Made by a program: the position numbers and the translations under genes | The notes under the pieces: model-generated | Seen by the model: the letters and a program-made list of their open reading frames with translations, nothing else | Databases searched by the model: none | What the model was told of the DNA's origin: nothing | Shown: one piece after another, positions 42,721-51,423 of the stretch | Numbering within the stretch: the first letter of the stretch is position 1 | How the letters are laid out: every line of letters starts with the position of its first letter | Assembly: GCA_040765295.1 (NCBI GenBank) | Contig: JAXGSB010000001.1 | Coordinates: 806,001-870,000, forward strand | Direction of reading: 5' to 3' | Length of the DNA stretch: 64,000 nt | Source: Scatomorpha sp040765295 | GTDB lineage: Bacteria; Bacillota; Clostridia; Oscillospirales; Oscillospiraceae

Positions 42721-43373
42721 TATTCACCTTCCTTAAGCTTCACATAAAGCCAGCCTGAATATCTGCCGCTCTTTTTTTGACTAATGCTAACATAAGCCTT
42801 TTCAACCTTTCCTTCCTCTACCGCCCTATAATTGCTCGGCGAGGAATCTGAGTCATTCCAAAAGGAGCCGACATGAAAGCATTCAACAAAAACTTGAACG
42901 CCAAAAGAAAATAGCTTTAAAGTTATGGTCGTTCCGCTTAAATCAAAATTAGGCCTTAAGGTTTTAAGCACTTCAATATCTTTCAAAATAGGTTCATAAA
43001 TACCGATTGATAGATAAATACGCTTAAACTCACGAAAATGCGTTGCTTGCGGAAAAGAAAATTCAGCAAGACATGGAGGCGGGTCTGAATAATTATATTG
43101 TATTGCCGCTTTTGCTGCCGGAGCGGAATTTCTCTTGTGTTTAAACTCATGAGCGGCATTCTTTTCTTTTAACTTTTTTAGCCTAGTTTCATTTATTTTT
43201 TCAGCCCTTTCAGGGAACGCCGCTTTTAATGTGAAAAACAAGAGTATCAAAAACAACAAAAGCACATTAAGCCCGAGAATAGCGCTAATCTTAAAGGCAA
43301 CAACAGTAATAATAAAAACAATAATTTCTAAGGCGATAAACCACCAGCGGAGCGCAATCGGAGTTTTGCTCAT
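42720..43373 (-). CDS. Prophage membrane protein of the lysogeny module
   Basis: 217 residues, two N-terminal transmembrane segments (about 9-28 and 31-50), then a Lys-rich and a soluble domain. No family recognised. Position between int and immA is typical of genes expressed in the lysogen, including superinfection-exclusion genes, but nothing in the sequence proves that. Confidence 0.55.
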   Translation of the reverse strand: MSKTPIALRWWFIALEIIVFIITVVAFKISAILGLNVLLLFLILLFFTLKAAFPERAEKINETRLKKLKEKNAAHEFKHKRNSAPAAKAAIQYNYSDPPPCLAEFSFPQATHFREFKRIYLSIGIYEPILKDIEVLKTLRPNFDLSGTTITLKLFSFGVQVFVECFHVGSFWNDSDSSPSNYRAVEEGKVEKAYVSISQKKSGRYSGWLYVKLKEGE

Positions 43374-43382
43374 ATTAACACC

Positions 43383-43805
43383 TCACACAGCAATTTCTCT
43401 CGTGTAAATATCAAATGCTAATTTTATAAATTCCTCACTTCTTCCTAAGTATTCCGCAAACTCCCACACTTCATGGCAACCAGCAGCAATGGCCTTTTTT
43501 ATCTCACAAGCGGGAAGTATCTTTTTCACGGCCCATTTATTAGCGCGGTACTCATGTCTGCATATTACATCATAAGGCGCAGAGAGCTTGTGCGTAGTCC
43601 CTGTTTCGATATGGCCGCACTCATGCGCTATTACCTCTGTTTCTTCTACTATGCTCTTTATTTTATCGACATCAATAAACACGGCAGATTGACCGCCCAT
43701 TTCAATTACGGCAGATTGCTTTTCTGTTTTCCCGAACTCTGTGCTAAAAAAGTAGATGTTACTCTCGTACATATCACAATACAGTTCAATTAGTTTCTCT
43801 TCCAT
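43383..43805 (-). CDS. immA: ImmA/IrrE-family metallopeptidase
   Basis: 140 residues. The zinc motif HExxH is HECGH in EVIAHECGHIETG, followed by RHEYRANKWAVKKILP. In ICEBs1 and related prophages, ImmA cleaves the neighbouring repressor on induction. Here it overlaps the XRE repressor gene by 20 bp, the expected pair. Confidence 0.9.
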   Translation of the reverse strand: MEEKLIELYCDMYESNIYFFSTEFGKTEKQSAVIEMGGQSAVFIDVDKIKSIVEETEVIAHECGHIETGTTHKLSAPYDVICRHEYRANKWAVKKILPACEIKKAIAAGCHEVWEFAEYLGRSEEFIKLAFDIYTREIAV

Positions 43806-44175
43806 CGTCGCTTTTTCTCGCTTCGTTTAATTGTCTTGCCATTGACAGCAGCAGCTCTTTTTCGGCATCGGTTAGATTAGATGTTTCATTGTGGAAGGCA
43901 TAAGTAAAATCATCAAAAGTGATGTCCTGTTGGGCTTTCAACGCTTCGCCTCTTTCAATTGGGACATCGTACCCCATCAACCATGCCTCCGAAACATTAA
44001 GAGCCTTTGCTATCCTATAAACCCCTTCTTGTTTCGGCTCATACTTCCCCGAAACATATTGACTTATAGCAGAACGGCCAAGCTTTGCCTTTTCAGCAAG
44101 TTCTATTTGCTTCATTCCCCGCATAGCCAGGGCCTTTTTTAATCTGTTAGAAAAGGAATCTTTCATTATCATCAC
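43786..44175 (-). CDS. Prophage XRE-family repressor
   Basis: 129 residues. HTH in MKQIELAEKAKLGRSAISQYVSGKYEPKQEGVYRIAKALNVSEAWLMGYDVP, with a short C-terminal region lacking an S24 peptidase. With ImmA next to it, induction is probably by ImmA cleavage. It likely binds the palindromes in the divergent region. Confidence 0.88.
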   Translation of the reverse strand: MMIMKDSFSNRLKKALAMRGMKQIELAEKAKLGRSAISQYVSGKYEPKQEGVYRIAKALNVSEAWLMGYDVPIERGEALKAQQDITFDDFTYAFHNETSNLTDAEKELLLSMARQLNEARKSDDGRETN

Positions 44176-44202
44176 CTAGGGGTCATTATACACCTATGTT
44201 CA

Positions 44203-44305
44203 AGTTGTTGCAAGTATTTTTAATAAAAAATCAAGTTTTCTGAAAAAAACTATTGACAAACTAAAACAAAGGGTTTAGAATAGCCTTGTTCAAGTTACTG
44301 AACAA
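44203..44305 (+). promoter_or_regulatory. Prophage early promoter and operators
   Basis: TTGACA (44253-44258), a 17-bp spacer, TAGAAT (44276-44281). A palindrome TTGTTCAAGTTACTGAACAA (44286-44305, 7-bp arms) overlaps the expected start. A half-similar GTTCAAGTTGTTGCAAG lies near 44207. Another GTTCAAGAAGCTGAAC lies at 44541-44556 inside the Cro-like gene. These are the likely repressor sites. Confidence 0.7.
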
Positions 44306-44333
44306 AGGAATATAAGAAAGGGGGACCATAAAT

Positions 44334-44564
44334 TTGTTTGATTACTCAGCTCTGAGAGGCAGAATAAAAGAAGTGTACGGCACAGAGTTTCGCTTTGCTG
44401 ATGCATTAGATCTTTCTTCTACAAGCCTCTCGGCTAAACTGAACAACAAAACACAGTGGACTCAGAAAGAGATTGATGCAGCCGTTCAGCTTTTAATGAT
44501 TAACTATTCCGAAATTAGCAAATATTTTTTTACGGAAAAAGTTCAAGAAGCTGAACAAAACTAA
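44334..44564 (+). CDS. Cro-like / DUF739-type regulator
   Basis: 76 residues from a TTG start, nine bases after AAAGGGGG. LRGRIKEVYGTEFRFADALDLSSTSLSAKLNNKTQWTQKEIDAAVQLL fits small HTH proteins that follow the repressor in Bacillota phages. Divergent from the repressor, under the early promoter. An operator-like palindrome lies inside its 3' end. Confidence 0.75.
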   Translation: MFDYSALRGRIKEVYGTEFRFADALDLSSTSLSAKLNNKTQWTQKEIDAAVQLLMINYSEISKYFFTEKVQEAEQN

Positions 44565-44581
44565 AAAGAAAGGGCCAACAA

Positions 44582-44671
44582 ATGAAAGACAAGAACGACA
44601 CAATCATGACCGTGCTCTTCTTTGTTTTAGGCTTTGTTTTAACAGAGCTGGCAATGCTGCTGCTGCGCTAA
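44582..44671 (+). CDS. Tiny membrane protein (29 aa)
   Basis: MKDKNDTIM followed by one hydrophobic helix TVLFFVLGFVLTELAMLLL. It sits in the early operon after an A/G-rich ribosome site (agaaagggcc). Function unknown; too short for homology. Confidence 0.4.
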   Translation: MKDKNDTIMTVLFFVLGFVLTELAMLLLR

Positions 44672-44693
44672 CGAGAAAGAAAGGAGGTACACA

Positions 44694-44903
44694 TTGACAG
44701 TAGACGAACTACGAGCGACCGAAGAAGCTTTTATCACACCTAAAGTTGCCGCAAAGTTTCTGGGCTGCTCTCCGCAGCTGATACGGCAAATGGCGAAAGA
44801 CGAGCCGGACAAACTGAGATTTCCGGTTCAGCGGGTGGGGAACAGAACAAAGATACCGAAAGAGGCGTTTATAAGATTTATGGAAGGAGAGAAGCATGGA
44901 TAA
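44694..44903 (+). CDS. Helix-turn-helix (excisionase-like) protein
   Basis: 69 residues, TTG start after aaaggaggtac. FITPKVAAKFLGCSPQLIRQMAKDEPDKLRFPVQRVGNRTKIPKEAFIRFME has the same pattern as the element 1 protein at 26828. It is probably a DNA-binding protein such as an excisionase. Confidence 0.6.
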   Translation: MTVDELRATEEAFITPKVAAKFLGCSPQLIRQMAKDEPDKLRFPVQRVGNRTKIPKEAFIRFMEGEKHG

Positions 44904-45366
44904 AAAAGAAATATATTTTCCGCCGTTATATGGCAAAGTTGACTGCAGTAAATGCGATATAAAAGATGAGTGCTTGAGCGCCGGAAAATTTCAACGAAAC
45001 AAGCGGGATTTCTCTTACACTTCAGGCCGCTGTCCGCGCCTTCCGGATTTGCGCGGATTTGTAGAAAAAGAATGGCGGGCGGCATATGCAGCGGCGTTTC
45101 CAATCATACATGCAGAGCTCGGCGCTGGTGACACATTAAATTTAACACTAGCAATTCCGAATGAAGCAAAGTGGAGAAGAGTTTACAGGTCAAAATCCGG
45201 GACTTGGTGGTACTTTAAGCAGAAAGATGAATACGGCTCAATTGTAAACCAAGCTATCCGCATTGAAGGCGGCATGCAAAGCGAAAAAGAGGTGATCGAC
45301 AGAATTAAGGCACTCCACACAGATTACTGTATTTTCCGATGTGAAATTCTTGGTTTTACTGTTTAG
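44896..45366 (+). CDS. Hypothetical phage protein with Cys cluster
   Basis: 156 residues. Its N-terminus has C-x2-C-x5-C (VDCSKCDIKDECLSAG) and a later GRCPRLP, suggesting a metal site. The rest is Trp/Tyr-rich and not recognised. It overlaps the previous gene by 8 bp. Confidence 0.55.
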   Translation: MDKKEIYFPPLYGKVDCSKCDIKDECLSAGKFQRNKRDFSYTSGRCPRLPDLRGFVEKEWRAAYAAAFPIIHAELGAGDTLNLTLAIPNEAKWRRVYRSKSGTWWYFKQKDEYGSIVNQAIRIEGGMQSEKEVIDRIKALHTDYCIFRCEILGFTV

Positions 45367-45379
45367 AAAGGAGCTAAGA

Positions 45380-45556
45380 ATGACCAACAAACGGCTTGTA
45401 ATCTTAGTGAGCGATAAGGCTCTTGTAAACGCCTTTGAAGAAATAATCCGCCCCGCACCCATGCAGACGGCGATTGAAATGTTTATGCAAGCAATAGTGA
45501 GCGGAAACATGACGATTGAGTCTGAAAAGATAGAAAGGGAAGGCGAAAAAGAATGA
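45380..45556 (+). CDS. Small hypothetical phage protein
   Basis: 58 residues, MTNKRLVILVSDKALVNAFEEIIRPAPMQTAIEMFMQAI..., after aaaggagc. Coupled by a 4-bp overlap to the next gene. No family recognised. Confidence 0.5.
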   Translation: MTNKRLVILVSDKALVNAFEEIIRPAPMQTAIEMFMQAIVSGNMTIESEKIEREGEKE

Positions 45557-45858
45557 CCAAACCTAAACGAATTTTAATCACCTTAATTATGGCACTTGCC
45601 GTCTTCGGCGCACTGCTCGGAGCGGGATATTACAGCGAAACGCTGAAGACCGCAACGCTGACCGTGCTGTCAATTATCGGCTACATCGCCCTGACAGTTT
45701 GCTTTTATTGGCTACTCGGGGACGGAAAACAGCAAGAGCCGAAACCCTATATCGAGCCGCTGAAAGCCTACGACTACGAGGCGGACGAAGCCGAAACGAC
45801 AAGGGATATAAGCATAACGGTAGAAGATATCTTAGCAGAAATGGAGACCGAAAAATGA
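45553..45858 (+). CDS. Small phage membrane protein
   Basis: 101 residues, two transmembrane segments (about 6-26 ILITLIMALAVFGALLGAGYY and 34-56 TLTVLSIIGYIALTVCFYWLL) and an acidic tail. Function unknown. Confidence 0.5.
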   Translation: MTKPKRILITLIMALAVFGALLGAGYYSETLKTATLTVLSIIGYIALTVCFYWLLGDGKQQEPKPYIEPLKAYDYEADEAETTRDISITVEDILAEMETEK

Positions 45859-46262
45859 GTAACGATTGGAAAAACGCAAAAACAGATCTGCCGAGTAGTG
45901 ACAGACCTGTGTTGGCAGTAGTAAGCGGAAGACCGCCCTATATGCACGAAGGTTTTCACAACAAGCCGATGATGGCGCAGTTTATTCGCGGCAGAAAACC
46001 GGAACTGGACTGCTGGTACGTTGAAGGCTTCCCTGGCTGGTACGGGGCGGAAATAACATACTGGCGCGACACACCGCCCTTGCCGGATGAAAAAAGCGCC
46101 AACCCTGTTGCAGCAGAGCCAGCGCCGTTGCCCTCAAAAGGAAAGAGGGTAACTAATGACGATTTAAGTTTATCAGAACTTGCCGAAAAAATCAAACTCA
46201 ATGCGGAAGAGCTTGCAAAGTTTTTTCGGAACTTACACGAAAAATATGGAAGAGAGGAGTAA
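45855..46262 (+). CDS. DUF551-like phage protein
   Basis: 135 residues. WKNAKTDLPSSDRPVLAVVSGRPPYMHEGF...YVEGFPGWYGAEITYWRDTPPLPDE resembles the short W-x-x-x-x-x-x-P-P...V-T-H-W-x-P-L-P domain (DUF551) of phage proteins, followed by a helical tail. Function unknown. Overlaps the previous gene by 4 bp. Confidence 0.6.
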   Translation: MSNDWKNAKTDLPSSDRPVLAVVSGRPPYMHEGFHNKPMMAQFIRGRKPELDCWYVEGFPGWYGAEITYWRDTPPLPDEKSANPVAAEPAPLPSKGKRVTNDDLSLSELAEKIKLNAEELAKFFRNLHEKYGREE

Positions 46263-46264
46263 AA

Positions 46265-46849
46265 ATGAATCCGAAAGATAAGATAAGGAAACTTAGCGCC
46301 GATGAATGGCTCGGACAGAACAGAGAGAGCGAATATCTCGGCGCTGAAGACATAGACGACACAACAGAGCCGATACTTACCATTGCAGCTCTTTGGCACG
46401 GAGAAGTGACTTTGCAGCGAGGCAAAGAGAATAAGGATGTCATTTCTTTTAAAGAAGAGAGTGTCGAAGGTATAAGACAAGTCCGGCCCTTAATAATAAA
46501 TTCGACTAATCGCCGGACTTTGCGGAAAATCTATGGCGATACAAAAGCCTCTACGCTGGTTGGCAAACAGATACAACTTTATATCGACCATAATGTTCGC
46601 GATCCTCAAGACGGCGGCAAAACTGCGGGCATAAGAATAAGGCAGATGAAGCCAAGACCGCAGGATCCAATCCCGCCCTGCTCCGACTGTGGCGGAGAAA
46701 TCAAGCCTGCAATGGGGAAAAACGCTAAGTTCATGGCGGAGTACACTAAAAAGAACTATGGACAGCCGCTCTGTGTTGATTGTGCGATGAAACGAGCTGA
46801 GCAAAGCAAGGCAGAGCAGCAAGCGCCGGAAGTCGAGGCAGCAGAATGA
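46265..46849 (+). CDS. Hypothetical phage protein with C-terminal zinc ribbon
   Basis: 194 residues. The C-terminal CSDCGGEIKPAMGKNAKFMAEYTKKNYGQPLCVDCAMKR has paired CxxC motifs of a type often seen at the end of phage single-strand annealing or replication accessory proteins. The N-terminal 120 residues are not recognised. It lies just before the PD-(D/E)XK gene, so a recombination role is possible. Confidence 0.55.
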   Translation: MNPKDKIRKLSADEWLGQNRESEYLGAEDIDDTTEPILTIAALWHGEVTLQRGKENKDVISFKEESVEGIRQVRPLIINSTNRRTLRKIYGDTKASTLVGKQIQLYIDHNVRDPQDGGKTAGIRIRQMKPRPQDPIPPCSDCGGEIKPAMGKNAKFMAEYTKKNYGQPLCVDCAMKRAEQSKAEQQAPEVEAAE

Positions 46850-47133
46850 GCAAAGCCTATGCGCCAAGATACAACTTATACGAAATGCGCCGAAGGGAGC
46901 GGGCAGAATACAATGCCGCGCGGGAAGAGTGTATCAGGCCAATTAAGGCTCTTTTAGACACAACACACACAAACCTTGCGAGCCTGCTATGGCCAATTGA
47001 GAACATCGGTTCAGCTTATGAAGAACATGAAATGGACAGCTCGCGCCTCACACAGCGAATACTTGAAGCGTTTGAGGCAGAACTTGAAGATTTAGAACGG
47101 GAGCTTGACAGTTATGAAATTGGCAGACCTTAA
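46846..47133 (+). CDS. Hypothetical phage protein
   Basis: 95 residues, highly charged and helical (YEMRRRERAEYNAAREECIRPIKALLD...AFEAELEDLERELDSYE). Overlaps neighbours at both ends. No family recognised. Confidence 0.5.
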   Translation: MSKAYAPRYNLYEMRRRERAEYNAAREECIRPIKALLDTTHTNLASLLWPIENIGSAYEEHEMDSSRLTQRILEAFEAELEDLERELDSYEIGRP

Positions 47134-47959
47134 CCCTGAAAATTATTACTCATTAGAAGCAAATCGGGCTTTCATGTCTTACTCGCAGTTTAAAAGCTTT
47201 CAAGAATGCGAAGCGGCTGCACTGGCTGAGGTTCGGGGGGAATATACACCCCCCACCTCTCCGGCCTTCCTTGTCGGCGGTTATGTAGACGCTCACTTCG
47301 AGGGCAGCTTAGATATTTACAAGGCGCAGCGCCCCGAAATGTTCCGGCGCGATGGTGAATTAAAGGCCGAATTTAAACAGGCCGAGGAAGCCATTGCAAG
47401 GGCAGAGCAGGACAGACTGTTTATGCTCTTAATGTCCGGCAGAAAGCAGATAATCAAGACCGGATACATTAACAGCGTACCTTTTAAAGTCAAAATAGAC
47501 AGCCTTCTGGACGGCGACATCTGCAGAGAGATTGTCAAGGAGTTTCCGAAGACGGCGGACACCTTCGGGTTCTGCGATGGGGCGATTGTTGACGAAAAAT
47601 ACGTGCGCGACATCAACCCAGTCTGGGAAAGCCGCGTCGGGTGGGTGCCATTCGTTGAGGCGTGGGGATATGACCTTCAAGGCGCGATTTATCAGCGCAT
47701 AGATGACCGTTATCTGCCCTTCATCTTGGCGGCGATAACAAAAGAAAGCCCAGCGAGGATAGCAGCACTCACAGTGGAGCAGCCCGACCTTGATGCCAAA
47801 ATAATTGAGGTTGAAGAGCTTGCGCCGCATTATCAGAGCATTAAAGAGGGCAAAACAGAACCAACCCGCTGCGGAGTTTGCGAATATTGCCGGCAGACTG
47901 AAGTGCTAGATGACATTATAAACTACAAGATTCTTGGAGTGGAGGAGCAGGAAGAATGA
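47114..47959 (+). CDS. PD-(D/E)XK nuclease-like protein
   Basis: 281 residues from ATG 47114. MSYSQFKSFQECEAAALAEVRGE, VGGYVDAHFEG, KVKIDSLLDGD...IVDEKYV and a C-terminal CGVCEYCRQTE match the DUF3799-type exonuclease family (RecB/RecE-like), with Asp and Glu-x-Lys catalytic residues. It probably processes DNA ends in phage recombination. Confidence 0.75.
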   Translation: MKLADLNPENYYSLEANRAFMSYSQFKSFQECEAAALAEVRGEYTPPTSPAFLVGGYVDAHFEGSLDIYKAQRPEMFRRDGELKAEFKQAEEAIARAEQDRLFMLLMSGRKQIIKTGYINSVPFKVKIDSLLDGDICREIVKEFPKTADTFGFCDGAIVDEKYVRDINPVWESRVGWVPFVEAWGYDLQGAIYQRIDDRYLPFILAAITKESPARIAALTVEQPDLDAKIIEVEELAPHYQSIKEGKTEPTRCGVCEYCRQTEVLDDIINYKILGVEEQEE

Positions 47960-48339
47960 GCGAGGAAAAAACGAGAACAGAAGCATTACACTCAACAGAC
48001 TATCTGCGCCAACTAATCGTTGAAAATCCCGATTTGCCTCTTTTAGTTTTTGCAGGAGAAAACGCGCCTGCTACAGATTCTGATTGTTACTGGTGCACCT
48101 GCTGCTATGCAGAAGCGAAGTTGGGAGAATTTCTTGACTGCATACAAGATGATGACGACATGCGATGCTACACCGACAGAGAAGCATTTGCCGAAACCAT
48201 TGAAAACGAACTGCTTTTTAAATATGACGACACATTTGACGGTACGGAAGCAGATTGGGAAGTATTTGTGAATAGGTATATCGAGGAATATGAGCCGTAT
48301 TGGACAAAGTGCATCATCCTATATGTAGATAACATCTAA
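47956..48339 (+). CDS. Hypothetical phage protein
   Basis: 127 residues, acidic. VENPDLPLLVFAGENAPATDSDCYWCTCCYAEAKLGEFLD and WEVFVNRYIEEYEPYWTKCIILYVDN recur in phage hypothetical proteins, but I know no function. Overlaps the nuclease gene by 4 bp. Confidence 0.5.
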   Translation: MSEEKTRTEALHSTDYLRQLIVENPDLPLLVFAGENAPATDSDCYWCTCCYAEAKLGEFLDCIQDDDDMRCYTDREAFAETIENELLFKYDDTFDGTEADWEVFVNRYIEEYEPYWTKCIILYVDNI

Positions 48340-48357
48340 TAAATAAGGAGCAAGACG

Positions 48358-48750
48358 ATGAATAAAATAATCATTCACGGAAGATTGACTAAAGACCCCG
48401 AGCTTAAGCAGACCAACAGCGGAGTTAGCTTTACTAACTTTTCTGTTGCGGTGGACAGAGCCTATAAAGACCAAAATGGAAAAAAGCAGACAGATTTCTT
48501 TTATTGCACCGCATGGCGCGGACTTGGCGAAGTAATTGAAAAGTACTTTGTTAAAGGGCAAGAAATAATTCTCTCCGGCGCAATGGAAAATCGAAAGTAT
48601 GTAGACGATGAGGGAAATGACCGTGAGTTTTGGGGCATTAATGTTGAAAGTTTTGATTTCTGTGGCAGTAAAAAAGATAACGAACCGGCAGACAGCGGTT
48701 CACCCTTCACCGAGCTTGAGGGCGATGACGGCGGCGACCTACCGTTTTAA
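48358..48750 (+). CDS. ssb: Single-stranded DNA-binding protein
   Basis: 130 residues. OB-fold start MNKIIIHGRLTKDPELKQT, FFYCTAWRGLGEVIEKYFVKG, and the acidic tail GDDGGDLPF that recruits partner proteins. The ribosome site aaggagc precedes the ATG. First of the replication block. Confidence 0.95.
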   Translation: MNKIIIHGRLTKDPELKQTNSGVSFTNFSVAVDRAYKDQNGKKQTDFFYCTAWRGLGEVIEKYFVKGQEIILSGAMENRKYVDDEGNDREFWGINVESFDFCGSKKDNEPADSGSPFTELEGDDGGDLPF

Positions 48751-48756
48751 TCTGCT

Positions 48757-49344
48757 ATGGCGAGCGAAAAGCAGAGCTTTCTGAAGGCGGTTAAGGTTTT
48801 AATCGACACCAGAGAGCGGAAAAATAATCATATTACAGACAGCCTTGATGATTTAAAGATACCTTACGAGCAGAGAAAACTCGACTATGGAGATTACAGT
48901 TTCGAGGTTGCCGGACGGGACTTTTCAGGCCTATGCGTAGTAGAGCGCAAGGCCGATGTGCTTGAGCTGTACGGCAATGTTATGGAGCACCGGAAGGACA
49001 GCCAGGGCAGATGGATTGATATCGGCGAACGCATACAGCAAGAGCTTGAAGCAGCCAATCGCAACGGAGCGCAGCTTGTCTTGCTAATTGAGAACTGCGG
49101 TAGCCGTGAAGAGTTAAAAGATTATGTGCTTAAAGACTACGAAAAAGCCATGTGTAAGAATCTGAAAACAAAGGACATAGGCAAGCCGGTCTATGAGCGC
49201 TTAAAAGCCTGGCAGACTGCGAACCGGTATAATTTCCGCATTGAATACTGCGCAGATCCCAAGCAGAACTCGGCCGCAATGATTCTCGAAGAATTTTATT
49301 ATTGGTATCACAACTATAAAAAGCTAATCGCGCCAAGGCGGTGA
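48757..49344 (+). CDS. ERCC4/XPF-type nuclease
   Basis: 195 residues. VLIDTRERKNNHITDSLDDLKI, KLDYGDYSFEV, CVVERKADVLELYGN: catalytic motifs as in the element 1 homologue at 27074. Probably acts in replication or recombination. Confidence 0.85.
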   Translation: MASEKQSFLKAVKVLIDTRERKNNHITDSLDDLKIPYEQRKLDYGDYSFEVAGRDFSGLCVVERKADVLELYGNVMEHRKDSQGRWIDIGERIQQELEAANRNGAQLVLLIENCGSREELKDYVLKDYEKAMCKNLKTKDIGKPVYERLKAWQTANRYNFRIEYCADPKQNSAAMILEEFYYWYHNYKKLIAPRR

Positions 49345-49919
49345 GCGATATGGTGATAGATAAGGCTGAAAGAATTAAAGCGGCCGTGACAGTCCCTATG
49401 TTGCTCAAAGAGTATGGCTTAGTGCCGGATGGAAGGGCGAGGCGCATCCCTTGCCCTATCCATCACGGAGAGAACAACAACTTCTCTGTGAAAAGAGATT
49501 TTTATAAATGTTTCGTCTGCGGGGCGGGCGGTGATGTTATTGACCTTGCCATGCAGCTGGAAAACTGCGACTTTTTAATGGCATGCAATAAACTCGATGA
49601 AATGTTCGGTCTCGGACTGGATAAGCCGCCAACGCTCACACAGTACCGCAGGACGAGCGCAAGACAGAAAGAGGCTAAAAGACTCAAGGCGGCGAGAGAA
49701 TACTCTACAGAGCAATACAGGCTGTTGTGCGCCTATAATCGCTGGCTGCTCAGGCAAGAACAGACCGAGGCAGTGAAAAACGACATCAACTATCTCGGCA
49801 GGATTTTAGACAAGTATCTACACGAAGCCGACGATAATTTAATTGACTGGAGCGCAAAGGGTAGAATTAGAGCGCTCTTTACAAAACACCAGGAAGGGGG
49901 CAGCAATATTGGAATTTAA
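49341..49919 (+). CDS. CHC2 zinc-finger primase-like protein
   Basis: 192 residues. The zinc finger is CPIHHGENNNFSVKRDFYKCFVCGAGGDVIDLAMQLENCD; no TOPRIM domain follows, and the C-terminal half is helical. It may recognise priming sites for the following helicase or work with a separate catalytic domain. Coupled by overlap on both sides; GTG start at 49341. Confidence 0.85.
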   Translation: MSDMVIDKAERIKAAVTVPMLLKEYGLVPDGRARRIPCPIHHGENNNFSVKRDFYKCFVCGAGGDVIDLAMQLENCDFLMACNKLDEMFGLGLDKPPTLTQYRRTSARQKEAKRLKAAREYSTEQYRLLCAYNRWLLRQEQTEAVKNDINYLGRILDKYLHEADDNLIDWSAKGRIRALFTKHQEGGSNIGI

Positions 49920-51414
49920 TGAAGATATGATTGTAACGTTTTCCCCGCAGATGCTGCTTGCCAAAGAAACGCTGGATGAAGTCTATGACATAGAAGACCC
50001 ACTTGAGCGTGAGCGGATAATTGCGCTCATGATGATTCAGGCCAAAGAGCACCGTATGAAGGGTACCTTTTCAAAAGTGATTGCCGAATATAACAAGGAG
50101 CTCGCCAGGCTCGAAAACGAGTACACCCGACAGAACGCCCAGGGCAATTCCGCTGTATCGCTCAAATATGGCGCAGACGGCAAACCGCTTGTTGAGATTG
50201 CAAACTTCTCGAAAATACTCAAAAACGATGAAAAGTTCAGCTCACTCAAGTTTAATCTCTTAACAAACTCACCGGAAATTGAAGATAAAAAAGGTCGGCG
50301 CAAGTGGAATGATGCGGACGATGCCAAGGCGAGGGAATATATCGAAGCAAGATATAAAATTCACCACCGGAGCAAATATGAAGACGCCTTGTGGAGCGTT
50401 CTCCGCGATAGGGAATATCATCCGGTGCGCGAGCTGGTTGAGTCAATCGAGTGGGACGGCCAGTCACGAATTGAAACATTCCTGGCGAAGTGGATGCTTT
50501 GCGAAGATACCGATTATACCCGCGAAGTTAGCCGGTTAATCTTTGCAGGCGGAATTAACCGTTTATACAATCCTGGCTGCAAATATGACGATATTCCCGT
50601 TCTGATTGGCGAAAAGCAGGGAGAAGGCAAATCAACTTTAGTGCGCTGGTTGGCAATGCAAGATGAATTCTTTGCGGAAATAACCGAAATCGAAGGCAAG
50701 CAGGGAATTGAGGCGTTAGACGGCGTATGGATTGGCGAGTTCGGCGAGCTCCTTGCGCTGACCAAAGCGAGGGAAGTCGAGGCGGCCAAGGAATATATCA
50801 CCAGGCAAGTGGACAAGTGCCGATTAGCTTACGGCAGGTGGGTAACGGATAGACCCCGACAGTGTATCTTTATCGGCACAACAAACAAACGGCAATTCTT
50901 AACCGACAAGACCGGCGGAAGGCGTTTTTATCCGGTTATTGTTCATCAGTCCGGTTATGTGCTTTTTGACCACGAGAAAGAGGTTAAAGAAGACATCCGG
51001 CAGTGCTGGGCAGAGGCGAAGGCTCTTTACGACAAAGGGCAGCTAAAGCCATACGCTAAGCGCGAATTGTTAAAGCAGATAAGAGAAATGCAGGCACAGG
51101 CGATTGAGGACGATTATCGAGAAGGACTTATCGCGGAGTACCTTGAAGATAAAGAAGTAACCTGCGTTATCGACCTATGGCAGAACGCACTGAAAAACGA
51201 GGTAATTAAGCCGACCAAAAAAGACAGCAACGAGATTGCGGAAATTCTTTACTGCAAGTTTGCAGACCAGTGGGAGAAACAAAAAAGTTCTAAATGGACT
51301 CGTGATTACGGGACGCAGCAGGTCTGGTACAGGATAGCGCCGCCGCCCGCGATTAAGGAATATGCCGAGAATCAGGGTGATGAGTTGCCGTTTCAAGATG
51401 CGCTGCCATTATAG
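49909..51414 (+). CDS. VapE-family replication helicase/primase
   Basis: 501 residues from a TTG at 49909, after ggaaggggg and overlapping the previous gene. An intact P-loop in DIPVLIGEKQGEGKSTLVRWLA, GVWIGEFGELLALTKAREVEAAKEYITRQVDKCRLAYGR, and FIGTTNKRQFLTDKTGGRRFYPV. It is homologous to the element 1 helicase at 28778, which has a degraded P-loop. Confidence 0.9.
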   Translation: MEFNEDMIVTFSPQMLLAKETLDEVYDIEDPLERERIIALMMIQAKEHRMKGTFSKVIAEYNKELARLENEYTRQNAQGNSAVSLKYGADGKPLVEIANFSKILKNDEKFSSLKFNLLTNSPEIEDKKGRRKWNDADDAKAREYIEARYKIHHRSKYEDALWSVLRDREYHPVRELVESIEWDGQSRIETFLAKWMLCEDTDYTREVSRLIFAGGINRLYNPGCKYDDIPVLIGEKQGEGKSTLVRWLAMQDEFFAEITEIEGKQGIEALDGVWIGEFGELLALTKAREVEAAKEYITRQVDKCRLAYGRWVTDRPRQCIFIGTTNKRQFLTDKTGGRRFYPVIVHQSGYVLFDHEKEVKEDIRQCWAEAKALYDKGQLKPYAKRELLKQIREMQAQAIEDDYREGLIAEYLEDKEVTCVIDLWQNALKNEVIKPTKKDSNEIAEILYCKFADQWEKQKSSKWTRDYGTQQVWYRIAPPPAIKEYAENQGDELPFQDALPL

Positions 51415-51423
51415 GAGGGAAGA

